NCBI GenBank assembly: GCA_948567375.1
Contig: OX419758.1
Coordinates: 59,401,001 to 59,465,000, forward strand
Reading direction: 5' to 3'
Length of the DNA: 64,000 bases
From: Lunularia cruciata
Lineage: Eukaryota; Streptophyta; Marchantiopsida; Lunulariales; Lunulariaceae
Position 1 is the stretch's first letter. The number at the start of each line of letters is the position of its first letter. Below, piece after piece: positions 1 to 10,819 of this stretch. Under the pieces are notes generated by a model. The model had not been told where the DNA came from, made no database searches, and saw nothing but the letters and a program-made list of their open reading frames with translations. The translations under genes and the position numbers were made by a program.

Positions 1-3000
1 TGTTCATTCCATCTTCTTCTAGCTTACTTCAAGCTATTTAGAGTCTTGAATAATCATAATACCTTCCCTCTATGTTTAGGTAGAAAGTCTAACCCCTTTG
101 GAATCCTCACCTTTCCTCTTGTTCTCCACTTTCACCTCTCCATTCAAATAGGCTGAAACAACATCAAGTTACAAAGCGTTCCAATCTAGTGTAGCTACAA
201 TAGCAACAAATATGCAAATTTTTGCAAAACAAGCTATAAATGCAAAGGTTTCATGATAATCAATACCTTTGACCTAAGAGTATGCCTTTACTACAAAATG
301 TGATTTGAAAAATTCTATGAATCCATCACTTGCAAACTTTTGCAAAAAACCCATTTTTCAATCTACTTTTTGCCACTTGGTAGCATTGCAAACTCTCACA
401 TGCCATGCTCCTTGAGAGAGTTTAGCTCCTCCTCCATGGCAAGTTCACACTTCTTGCTAAAACATGATCTCATGGCTTCTTGGACAGCTCTTGGATTGGA
501 TTCAACTTCTTCAGCATAAACAACATTCACAATCTCAAGTGGAAGATCAACTCCACCTTTCACAAAGTCATCATCAGTTTCCCATGGCATTCTGTATTGT
601 CTTCTACCTTCAATGATGTTTCTTAGATCAACACTAATTGTGTTATACTGTTCTTGGTTGTGATGCCTCCACTTTTCTTTGTTGAAAAAATTCTTCTTTT
701 TATAACTTTTGATCTCAAATTTGTGACAGGTTCTATAACTTTGGATCCTTCATGGACCTATAATTCCAAATTCTATGTCTTTTGAATGTGGAAATGGAGT
801 ACCTGCACCATTATTTGGCTCATCCTCCCTTTCTTCCTCAATTGATATAGGTTTAGGACTTGCCTTATCCACATCAACATCAGAAAACACCACATCTCTA
901 CTAAGAGTCATTTTCTTGGCTCAAGGTCAAAGATCTAATTACAACCTCTGAATATCCAAAAAAAGAATCCTATGTCTTGCTTTTGTATCAAGTTTTTGAA
1001 ATTTCTATTTTGGTATCTTATACCAAGCTAAACATCTAAATCAATGAGCATAGGAGAGTGAAGGTTTGTTACCAAGAAATACTTCATATGATGTTATACC
1101 TCCCAATTGTGCTAATGGTAGCCAATTTTGAGTCCAAGCCACAAGCATGGATGCAAACACCCAATATTTATGACTCAAATTTGTATCATCCTTGAAGTGT
1201 GAATGGAGCCTTTGGTTCAAAAATGATGATCTTTGGTCTATCAAACTAGTCTTCAACTTCCTCCCAATATTTCTTTGAATATTTGCTTCTCATATCTTAT
1301 AAGTGGTCTAAAATTGGTCTTTGGTTTGCAAAATTGTTAAATTTGTATAACTAAAGTATTCATCAATAAATATAGCTAATCATTTACCATTACCAAAGCT
1401 AGTTGTATTAGATTATTCAGGACCTACCAATAGCAAATCCAAAATACCATCCACATGCTTATGCCTATATGTAATGGTTGGTGATGTGACTTACCAACAA
1501 CTTATAACTCAAAAATAGAAAATAAATCCTTGTCTCCTTTGATGACTAGCCCATCAACTATACCCAAGTGTTTTGCTTCACATATCATATAAAATGATGC
1601 ATGTGATAAAGCTTGATGCCACTCCATGAGTGTAAGATTGGCTATATTATTCTTGCTACAAATGTAACTTCTTCAACCTTGCAAGGCATAAGGTAGGATT
1701 TTCTCTTAAGTCTACCACATATAAGAATATCTCTTGATGGAAGAATCCAATCTATACCAATTCCATCAAAGTTGAATTTACAAATTCTCTTACACAAACT
1801 TGATATAGACAAAAGAGTATAAATCACTCCAGGAACACAATGTACATCTCTAATGAAAATATATATGTAATTTTCCTTGAGATCAAGATTTTTGATATGC
1901 ATCTCACCTAAGCCTCTTGACTCACTTGCATTTCCATCATAGCCTTGGAGTTTGATAGATGTATTGCTTAAATTGTGAAGCTTGTTTCTGTCTTCTTGGA
2001 TGTGCATATCAACAGAAAATTGATGCAAATATACTTTGGTATTTGGTTAGAGAAAGTAGTCATGACTTGCAAACCATGTACAACTTCATGAGGTGACAAT
2101 ACAAAAGTAACATTTTCACTTGCCTTGTTACCATTTGCCATATTGCACTTAGGATCACCTTTCCAATGACCCTTTTAGCCACAATCTTTGCACAGGCTTT
2201 TGGACTTGTTGATTTTTGGAATTTTGCTTCCCAAGTTTTGTAAACTATTCCTTCTCGGGCTGCTTCACAAATTTGTTCAAAGCCATAGCAGAAATATCTT
2301 CTTTCTTTCTTTTGTGTCTCCTCCTCTAGCAGTATGGATCTCACCATATCTTCTTTAATTCATCTTTCTTTTTGGATCCCGTGATTCAGGCAGTATATTC
2401 AATACAAGAAAATTTATGGTCAAACACCATGTCATGTAGTTCCTCTCATTGAGACAATCAATGCATTGATTATTTGAACTTGAACACATCACTAAAGAAA
2501 TTGGATTGCAACAAAGGATTGCATGGTCACAATGGTGGCTAATGACACCCTCTTTGCCAAGCAAAAACATGAAAACTCACTCAAACAAAGGGATCCCAAA
2601 GCCTTGCAAATAAGACTCCCAAGCAAAGTTGGGAACCAAATGCATGACACTCAAGAAGCCTAGTGTTTGGTGGCAATTGATCCCAAACTCCATCAGCTAG
2701 GACATCCTAAACTCCAATGGTAAAGAAAGCCCTAATCTTGAAATAGTTGGTGTGAAGGAGACCCTAAATGGTCAATATTTTAATCAATTGACAAAAGAAA
2801 ACCCCTAACAATAGAAGATGGCAACTTTAAACTCTAGTGGCAAATCCTTGAAAGCTAGCATAGGGAAAACCTAAATAAATTGCAGATAAAAGCCTTAAAC
2901 TTTAGCGGTAGAGCCCTAATGAGTCTTTGAAGGGAAACCTTAAATAGAAAATGGGAGCTTTAACCCAAAAATGAAAGAAATATAATCCCAAGAATTTCAT

Positions 3001-3018
3001 GATGCCAACCTGATACCA
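1..3018 (-). mobile_element. Decayed Ty1/Copia retrotransposon, internal part (gag end to start of RT)
   Basis: Translated minus-strand pieces follow Copia order from high to low coordinate. Near 2145-2192 is a zinc-knuckle-like segment with a stop codon inside it (2175-2177). The piece at 1642-2028 resembles the protease/pre-integrase region (DVHCVPGVIYTLLSISSL). The piece at 1041-1256 resembles the end of integrase (KYWVFASMLVAWTQNWLP, then LGGITSYEVFLGNKPS). The piece at 396-590 resembles the start of reverse transcriptase (AMRSCFSKKCELAMEEELNS). A primer-binding-like site complementary to initiator tRNA-Met (TGGTATCAG on minus) lies at 3010-3018. Frameshifts and stops make it non-functional. 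The RT body and the other LTR lie outside the window to the left. Confidence 0.88.
3010..3018 (-). other. Primer-binding site of the Copia element
   Basis: The minus strand reads TGGTATCAG, the usual Copia primer site complementary to the 3' end of initiator tRNA-Met. The neighbouring plus-strand bases TGTTATAG (from 3019) read CTATAACA on minus, which fits an LTR ending in CA. The far end of that LTR was not located. Confidence 0.6.
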
Positions 3019-3109
3019 TGTTATAGAAAATTTGAGAAGAATTCTTGCTTTACTAGTTGCCTATATTTTACAATAGAATTGCAAGTCTTGGGACCCCTAG
3101 ACCTAAGCC

Positions 3110-3267
3110 TTTGCTTGGTTCATGGATCCATGAGGGGAAAAGCCACATGTATATATCATTCTATGAGCTAACTAGAAATAGATTGCTTTTGCTTGGTTCA
3201 TGGATCCATGCAAGGATCCAAGCAACCAATATATATCATTTCTATGAGCTAACTAGAAATTGATTGC
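3110..3267. repeat. Two-copy tandem duplication, 78-bp period, in the putative Copia LTR/leader
   Basis: The block starting TTTGCTTGGTTCATGGATCC at 3110 recurs at 3188, and both copies end in CTATGAGCTAACTAGAAAT. The copies differ by small indels. It lies in the DNA that should be the 5' LTR of the minus-strand Copia element. Confidence 0.75.
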
Positions 3268-4382
3268 ATACGGGTTTATTTCACTTCTAGATGTATGCAG
3301 CTTTGAGTACCATGGGGTGGTATGCTACTTATGGGTTAACGCTACCAAAAATTGTGTTTTGAAATAAGGTACTTGAAGGCCAAAAGTCAAGTGACTTGCA
3401 ATCTAACAAATCCATGCATAAAATTCTTGACCCCCTTGTTTGAAACCTTACCAAAACATAGTTCCAATTTGATAGATACCGTAATAAGCTTCATTACTAA
3501 CCAGGTGTACAAGTTGGGAGTAAGATGTTTAGTGAGGTCTTTCAAGGATTATTAAGATCAAGACACTTTTGAATTTTATGTTAAGGCAATAGTAACTCAA
3601 AAGTTGAAAGTCTTTTTGACCTTAACAACCACTCACCAAGGAAAGAACACATTCTATCAAACTATAGTATCATAGGCAAAAATTGAAAAATTATATCTAC
3701 AACTAACTCTACCTTTAGTTGTGAAGGTCCTTTTTTAATAATCCATTAAAAAAACAAGATCTGCTGTCAATTATCCTTTTTTGAAATTTCATTTCAAATG
3801 CTAGTACATGTTGCAATAATTGAGGTTGATATAGCTTGTATAGTATATTGCAGAAGTTACGGTTTACATGTAGTGCAATAGTTAGGATTAAGTGCCCATC
3901 TTTACCTTTAAGACAAGAGTTCCAATTCCATCAAGATGCTAGTGGTGTAATCAAAAAAGCTTGAGCAGCAAGGACATGAAATTAGTAGTGGTGGACAAAA
4001 GCATAGTAGAAGATGGTGCTCAGCTTCAACATGGATTCTTAAAAGGCATGACATTTGAAAAAAAGTTTAACAACATTGGGGAGGGAATTAACAAGAATAT
4101 TACAAACTCTCTCAACAAGTAATGGTTGGAGTGTGGTGAGCTACAAAGACCTTGAAAGGAGAGTAGACTACCTATTTAACAATTAATCAAACAATTTTCT
4201 TTAAATATGTCTACTAGTGAGATGCCATCAACTAGAAAAACATATTCTACTAGTAGACTCAGATGATAGTAAGAGAGCTCAAAGAAGACTCAAGTGTGAT
4301 ACACCTAGCATTATTTGCAATCCACTTCTACATGGGACAAAACCTATTGATGAGCAAGGAGAGGAAGAGGATCACTAAAAAC
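3268..4382. other. No gene recognised; probable transposon-derived DNA
   Basis: AT-rich sequence with only short open frames. It lies between the Copia primer site and a decayed plus-strand ORF, so it is probably LTR or flanking element DNA. I found no clear LTR end. Confidence 0.35.
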
Positions 4383-5600
4383 TTTCATTTCAAAAAGTAC
4401 TTTGCTACTCAACTAGAAAGGCAAAGAAAATAAAAATGGTGATTTAGGAAGTTGATACAAAGTTTGCCCAGATCAATAAATTTTTTGAAGTGCACATGGG
4501 AAAACTCCCACCTATGGAGAAAGAGACCCATACTATTAAAGGCTACCAAGACAACTAAAAGTGCAAGAAAAGATCCCCATGTGGTGGATTTGTCCTCCAA
4601 AGAGAAGTAAGCAAAATATGAAGAAGAAGGTGCGGATGAAATGGAGGACTTCACCTTGGAGGATAACAAGACAAAGTCATGAGGAGAACAAAAGTAAAAG
4701 GATGCATAGTTTGCACCCCCAAGGACAGAGAAGAAGCAAAGCTATCTTGCCAAATACCAAGACGATCTTTGGGCCAAAGATCCTATAACTCAAGCACCCA
4801 AGATCATCTCCAACATAGAAGTACAAAGAGTAGCAATAGAAGGGACCAAAGAAGATGTAGAGATCTAAGATGAAGAGGTCCCTTAAAAATTTCATCACCA
4901 AGATGAAGGTGTTGTAACAATAGAAAGGATAATGCATGCATCTGATGGGTTAGCCTTTATATTAGACTTTGTATATACAGCCTTGAAGTACCTATACATG
5001 ATCATGACATTATACAAGAAAACTTGGCAAAAAGAAATCAACTATGTTTCCTTGGCAAAGGTAATGCATACAAATGAGTATGCACTCATGGCAAAGAAGA
5101 ACCAAAATCTGGTGGAGAAGGTAGAGAAAAACCAAAATCTGTACAAGGAGGAGTGCAAAAGAGGAGATAATTTGTTGTGTGAGAATCAAGAGTTGAAGTG
5201 ATAGAATTTCTCACTAGCTATTAAGCTGAAGAGCTATGAAGATGAGCTACAAAGACTTCAAGAAGACATAAATGCTCTTTGGGTAACAAGTAATCACAAT
5301 TAGCATGTATAGCATCAAAGAGAATAGACAACTCCAAAGATGAATAGACAATGAAATAGACAACTCCAAAGATGTTGAGACATTGGACTATCTTTAGACC
5401 CATTTTATCGACCTTGCCAAAGAAGACAAGAGGGAAGAATGACCAAGACCAAGCTTCAAAAAATGAAATTGCAGATATAAGCCCTAAGCAAGACAAAAAT
5501 TGGAGACAAGGGAATGGATTACTTAGTCTTGGACCTTATAGAACATATTGATAGGGAGTTTAGTGAATTATGTGACATCCTAGGATTGAAGATAGCAAAT
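4383..5600 (+). pseudogene. Decayed plus-strand ORF, probably a retroelement protein; family not recognised
   Basis: One reading frame stays protein-like for about 800 bp despite scattered TAG, TAA and TGA codons. Examples are KDPHVVDLSSKEK near 4575, AKYQDDLWAKDPITQAPKI near 4750, and the open stretch 4932-5201 (NEYALMAKKNQNLVEKVEKN). The latter is rich in K, E, N and L and looks like a coiled coil. After a stop, another frame near 5221-5290 continues in the same style. This is the pattern of an old coding sequence hit by point mutations. No zinc knuckle, protease, RT or integrase motif is visible. A gag-like or accessory retroelement ORF is the best guess, from its surroundings only. Confidence 0.5.
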
Positions 5601-6570
5601 TACAAGAAGCAGATTGAACTTTTCCTTAAGGCTTTTCCTTAAGGCTAAGAAGAAGCAAAACAAGTTCTTTGCCATAGGATCTTTTGTAGTTGAATTCTTT
5701 GCAGAGGATTTATTCATAGTTAGGACTTCTTGTTATTGTAATTTTTGGAGCAGTCTCAATAACTTCAAGAAGACAAGTAGGACGTTTCTTTGGAGCATAA
5801 TTAGTGTCCTCCAAAGACAAGTGGACAATCATTGTAAATTTACAAGAAAATAAATAAGGAGTGTAAGGAGATAAACAATGTACTATGTAGATAAAAAAAA
5901 TGCAATGTTGATAGATCTTTGCATTGTCACAACAATCAGAATTTTTAGCTTTTGATTATGTTTTGCTAGTTAAGACTGCACTTCAATGTAAAATTTCATT
6001 CAGTTGGGTAAAAGAATAAAGTGAAAGAGCCTTAGCTCTTTGTTGCTTTACTTAATTTCAGTTTTCAATGTCAGTTTTATGTTGTGTGGATGTTGAGGAT
6101 TAGTCATAGTGATAGTACCTAATAACTAATGAGTTAGATTGTGGATATTGGGAACTTGTGTGTGTTGATTCTTAGTGTAGTTCTCTTAAAACAATGCGTT
6201 GAGAGGACTTGAGTAATCAGTAGTGTTGACAATACTCAAGAGAAGTAAAGACAAAGAATAACCACTAATGTAAAAAATTCAAAAGAAGACATGTCATCGA
6301 GGAAGAGTAGAAGAATAAGGTCTTTGGAGAAGAAATCTTTGTCCTGAAAAAGACTCTGTGCACACAACTAGATCATCTCATTTCGGAGTTTAGTTGGATT
6401 TATGTTTTGTGAATTTGATAGTTTCTTTTATGATTTCTGTAATGTAGCTTGATACTATCCTCTTCTAGGAATGGTTTTTACTCCTGTTTTTACACAGGAG
6501 ATTAAACACTCAATCGTAAAGAATTGTATCCTGGCAAATTTTTTTCTTTTGCATCTGATCCTTCGTTATC
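5601..6570. other. No gene recognised; AT-rich spacer
   Basis: Short open frames only. The motif GATTAAACACTCAAT near 6490-6505 recurs as GGTTAAACACTCAAT near 6720, so this DNA has been partly duplicated. Confidence 0.4.
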
Positions 6571-7481
6571 GTATCCTCATGAAAATGAGATATTCTTTAT
6601 TTTGTTTTTACTAGTATTTGGTAGATATTGTATTATGATCGCATGAGTAGCAAGGACTATTTCTTATTGTTTTACTACTATTTGGTAGAAATTGTAATAT
6701 CACCACGTGAGTAACAAGGAGGTTAAACACTCAATAGTAATGAACTGTATAGTTTATAGTTATTCAATAGTTACGAACTGTATTCTGACATATTTTGTTG
6801 ATAGTCCCCGAAACCTGTCCTATGTCAAGAAATACAGGAGGTATGAGGGCTCGAAAGCTCTCCCCCTCTCCTCTCCTCATTCTTCTTTCTGTGAGCGATT
6901 AGATAAGTCGGCATTAGGTGAGTACATACCATGCATACATGTGGGTGTTTATCACAGTGGTGGGGTGGGCAGGTCAGAGTTAGGGCAGCTCATATATCAG
7001 TGCTGAAGAGAAGGTGCCAAACATTTTCCTCGTGTATGTTGAGTTCGAATTAGTATAGGACATTCATTCAGGATCACATCTCTGCTGTGCCGAATAAACA
7101 CCCTGGCTCTGTAAAACGCTGACTTGCAAAAGCTTTGTGTACTTTATAGTAAGTAGAAGGGAGTTAGAAAACTGTGTATGATCACGACACTGCTTGTACA
7201 TGGAGGTTATTAAAAGGTTTTAAAGAGTGCTATGAACTGGTAACAGTTTACCAGCCTACTTTTATTCCGAATCCGGTACTGACGACCGCAATACAAACTT
7301 GGGTCTTTGCTTCTCATCATTTTTTACTTGTATCCCCATGGAGATGAGCTTTCCTCTTCACTTTTTTACTACTGTGTGGTATCGTAGACATTGTATTATC
7401 ACCATTTGAGCAACAAGGACTATTTCTTATTGTTTTACTACTACTTGGTAGACATTGTATCATCGCCGCTTGAGTAACACG
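6571..7481. repeat. Duplicated ~155-bp block (6571-6721 and 7319-7481), each made of two half-units
   Basis: Both blocks contain TTTTTACTA, a TTTGGTAGA-like or TTGGTAGACATTG element, and GCAAGGACTATTTCTTATTG or its close variant CAACAAGGACTATTTC. Within each block a roughly 65-bp half-unit occurs twice. The DNA between the blocks (6800-7260) shows no clear gene. Confidence 0.7.
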
Positions 7482-7557
7482 GACATGAGAGAGGTCAGGT
7501 CAGGGAGAGGTAAGGTCAGGCAAGACCAAGTGTTTCATAGTTTAAAACTGCATAATA

Positions 7558-7730
7558 GCATGCAAGTAATCCATTCCTAATTTCATGTGAGTAGTTCTAC
7601 GATAAGAGAAGTCCCAAAATGCGCTTTGAATCTGAATATCTGTATACTAGCATGCAAGTAATCCATTCCTAATTTCATGTGACTAGTTCTACTATAAGAG
7701 AGTCCCAAAATGCGCTTTGAATGTGAATAT
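7558..7730. repeat. Tandem duplication, 91-bp period
   Basis: Copy one runs 7558-7639 and copy two 7649-7730. Both start AGCATGCAAGTAATCCATTC and end near AATGCGCTTTGAAT. They differ at only a few positions, so the duplication is fairly recent. Confidence 0.85.
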
Positions 7731-7846
7731 TTTTAGTGTTCCTTGAGTTTTGTAATTGAAATGCAGACTTGCTTCAGTTTCATGACCGTTTTCAACCTCC
7801 TCTTTGTACGATCCATCGGGATTTGAACCCCAATATCATAATTTTG

Positions 7847-8690
7847 AGAGTAGTTTCCGTGGTGAAATTCCTGGAACAGATTAGCTATCAAGCGGCTCAA
7901 CCGTGACTCAAGTCAACTTTGGAACAAAATTTGAAGCGGAGGCCACCATCAGCCAGCTGTGACACATACGTTCATCAAACTTTGGAGCTGGTGTACACGA
8001 AGAGTAACATACTTGCTATTATCAAGCAATGTATAAGCACTGTCATCGAGATAATTATCAAAACAAAAGTAAACACAGGAAGTATGTAGAAGTCAGGCTT
8101 GTGACACTGTCAACGGGATACAAAAGGATGTACAGTAGTCCGATGCGAAGGAACACAAGATACATAAAGAAGCAACGACAATCTCCTGCAAGTTGTGTTC
8201 TCGTGCATGTATATCGTTTTGGGAGTAAATATCGTGGCGAGTTTCCTGAAACAGAACAGCTAGTAGCTGCGAAGACGCAAACACTGACTCAAAATAAAGC
8301 AAAAAGGTTTCGAAAGCGACGGTAACAGTCATGAGCCAGCTGCAACACAGGAAGATCATCATCCTTTGAGCTGGTGCATAGAAAGAGCAACATACGTTCC
8401 ATCCGAAGTGTCGGATTCATGTGAGGATGGCAGGATCATGCTTGACGGCAGTGTATATTGTGGCGAGTTTCCGGGAACAGAACAGCTAGTAGCTGCGAAG
8501 ATACAAACACTGACTCAAAATAAAGGAAAAAGTTTTCGAAAGTGAAGTTCACAATCATGAGCCAGCTGCAACGCAGGAAATCATCATGCTTCGAGCTGGT
8601 ACATAGAAAGAGCAACATACGCTCCATCCGAAGTGTCGGAATTCATGTGACGATGGCAGGATCATACTTGATGACAGTTCGGACACGGTA
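7847..8690. repeat. Three-copy local repeat (one diverged, two close copies, ~228-bp period)
   Basis: Close copies start at about 8229 and 8457; each contains CGTGGCGAGTTTCC or TGTGGCGAGTTTCC, then GAACAGCTAGTAGCTGCGAAG, a run with CACTGACTCAAAATAAAG, then GAGCCAGCTGCAAC. A diverged copy starts near 7847 (AGTTTCCGTGGTGAAATTCC, later GCCAGCTGTGACAC). Short open frames here on either strand follow the repeat and show no protein family. Confidence 0.75.
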
Positions 8691-10819
8691 ATGTGAAGTC
8701 CCTTCGGAACAGTAAACCGGGCAATAACATGCTCAGCGACATCTTGAACCTGAAGGCCAGGTCGGCAGATTTTGACCTTGCAGAGAAGGTGATCACCGGT
8801 AGGTTTTGATAATGACATCCACGTGGGAGGTTGAATAAAAACACTTCAGGTTAATCTACACAAATTATCAAATCCGATGCTCAATCAACAACGCACGAAC
8901 AGTTGGAAGTGCTGACTTGCACTCTGAGTCGTGGATGTGACTGTACTTCTTCTAGATTTAACGGATAGTTGCCATGGAACGTAGACAGTCACTTGGCGCA
9001 ACAAGTAGAGCAGTGGCCTTGCATGTCCTTTGGTGGAAGGTAGTTAAGCCGCAAGTGGATGCTTGCCAAATTGTCTTCGAGCGCAATCGAATTCAAGAAC
9101 CGTTCTAGCAAGGAGACTCACATCTCTGTCTGCTACATCCATTTTCTTCTCCTTACACCGTTGCACTGGAGACTGAGTGAGGGCAAGAATTCACGCAGAG
9201 CAGCCGCCTGGCACGCGGCCATGCGTAGGTGAGTTTAGAGACCAAGACCAAGATTGTCACCTAGGGTGATTATCTGAATGGACAGGAAGTAGGTACCTGT
9301 CACAACGAATAAAGGATGATCGAGGTGTAAAGTAAGACACAGCATACAGGGAGCATACGTCCTCTTCCCTGGAGACGGCTTTTCCGAAACAGTGTTCTTT
9401 CTAGAAGTGTTCTTTCTGCCAGGTACATGTGCAGCAAACTTAAGTTCCCGGAGTTCCTGAGCGTTGATAGTATGTCTAAAATACGGCGTGGTGTTTTAGA
9501 GAATACCAAGCACTAGCAACATATAGGTCTGAATATATGTTGCTTGTTGAATGAGTACTAAGTATATCAAGTATGATTGAAATAACCCGTGTTTGATGTC
9601 TCCTGCTTGAAATCGAGATGGCGAGCATCTCTGAATGTTGTTGATTCATCTGTAGTATGTCTCAAACAGATAAATGGATTTAGAAGGCATGGATTTAGAT
9701 GCCAGAATGTATTGCATAAACGCTGGTATGCTCATAGCTCATTATCTCTTCAGTTCAAATCTTGAAAGTATATTACGAGGACTGTGTGTACACCTCACAA
9801 ATCCCTCATATAGATAATCTGAGCCCATCCTCCTGTAGCAATTCATCCTTCAACAGCACTTTGTACTTATATGCTGTTATATTCAGTTGAAAGATAACTT
9901 TTCCATTCTAACACATGAAAAAAGATCCAAAATTTCATTCAATGGAAGTTTCCATTCTAACACCGGGAAAAAAGACCCCGAAGTCCATATAAAGAATTCG
10001 TTGCAATCTACGGAAGGTTTGGTCAATTTTTCATTACATGCTTAGCATAAGAAGTAAGGTCCTCAAAAGCCATGCATCATTAAGCTAACCACAGGTATTC
10101 AGATAATCATCATTAGAGCGAGAATTGAAATCAGCTGCTCATAGAGATTTCCAACGTAGACTGATGTGTGTAGGAATTGAATGCTTCTATTATATGGAGA
10201 ATGGAGCTGAAAGTGCTCAACTGTCGTCTGATGTAACATCTGTGGACAACTGTGCTTACGAAGTTGTCGAAGTGTGTATGTTGTGTTGTGTATTCTTTTA
10301 TCTTACGCTTGAAAATGAGATGAGGGGGTGTGTGTAAGGTTTATATTGGTACAAGGGCACCCCCAACCAACCTGGCTTTCGGATCCCTATAGTCGACCCC
10401 TCTAAGAATCAGTGTTTTCCCTATGGTTAAGTGGGTGAGAACAACAACTCGGATCAAATCTGTTCTTGGCTTTTCCTCCATCCCGTCCACTTCTCTCGTC
10501 CTAAGGCGGGTGATTCTTCCTGGATCTTTATTCTTCCTAGAGGAATGAATGGTCCACTTTGAGTGCTACTGCATAACAAACATAGCTTGTCGTACAAGGT
10601 TGACCGATAGATTCACCATAGTGAACTCATCTTCCTCCATACCCGTCCATGTCCTGCAGCCTTTGAAGTTCATTTCAGGAGTGCTTGGTGTGGTTCCTGA
10701 TTCGTACTTCTTCTTTCAGTCTTGCTTGTTCGATGTCGAGAGGATGAGGACAGGGTGCTCAGAAGCGTTCCTCTTTTCTTCAAGTATCTTAGGAACAAAC
10801 TGCATTGGGTATTAGTTCT
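8691..10819. other. No gene recognised; downstream flank of the WRI1-like gene
   Basis: The minus strand has short open frames (for example around 8662-8844), none with a known motif. A duplicated GTGTTCTTTCT occurs near 9390-9415. The part next to 10820 should hold the 3' UTR and poly(A) site of the WRI1-like gene, but I could not fix its end. Confidence 0.35.

Noticed and set aside
7811-7850. tRNA-like B box on minus (GGTTCAAATCC)
   Set aside because: The T-stem has a mismatch, and no matching A box, anticodon arm or acceptor stem was found at the right distance.
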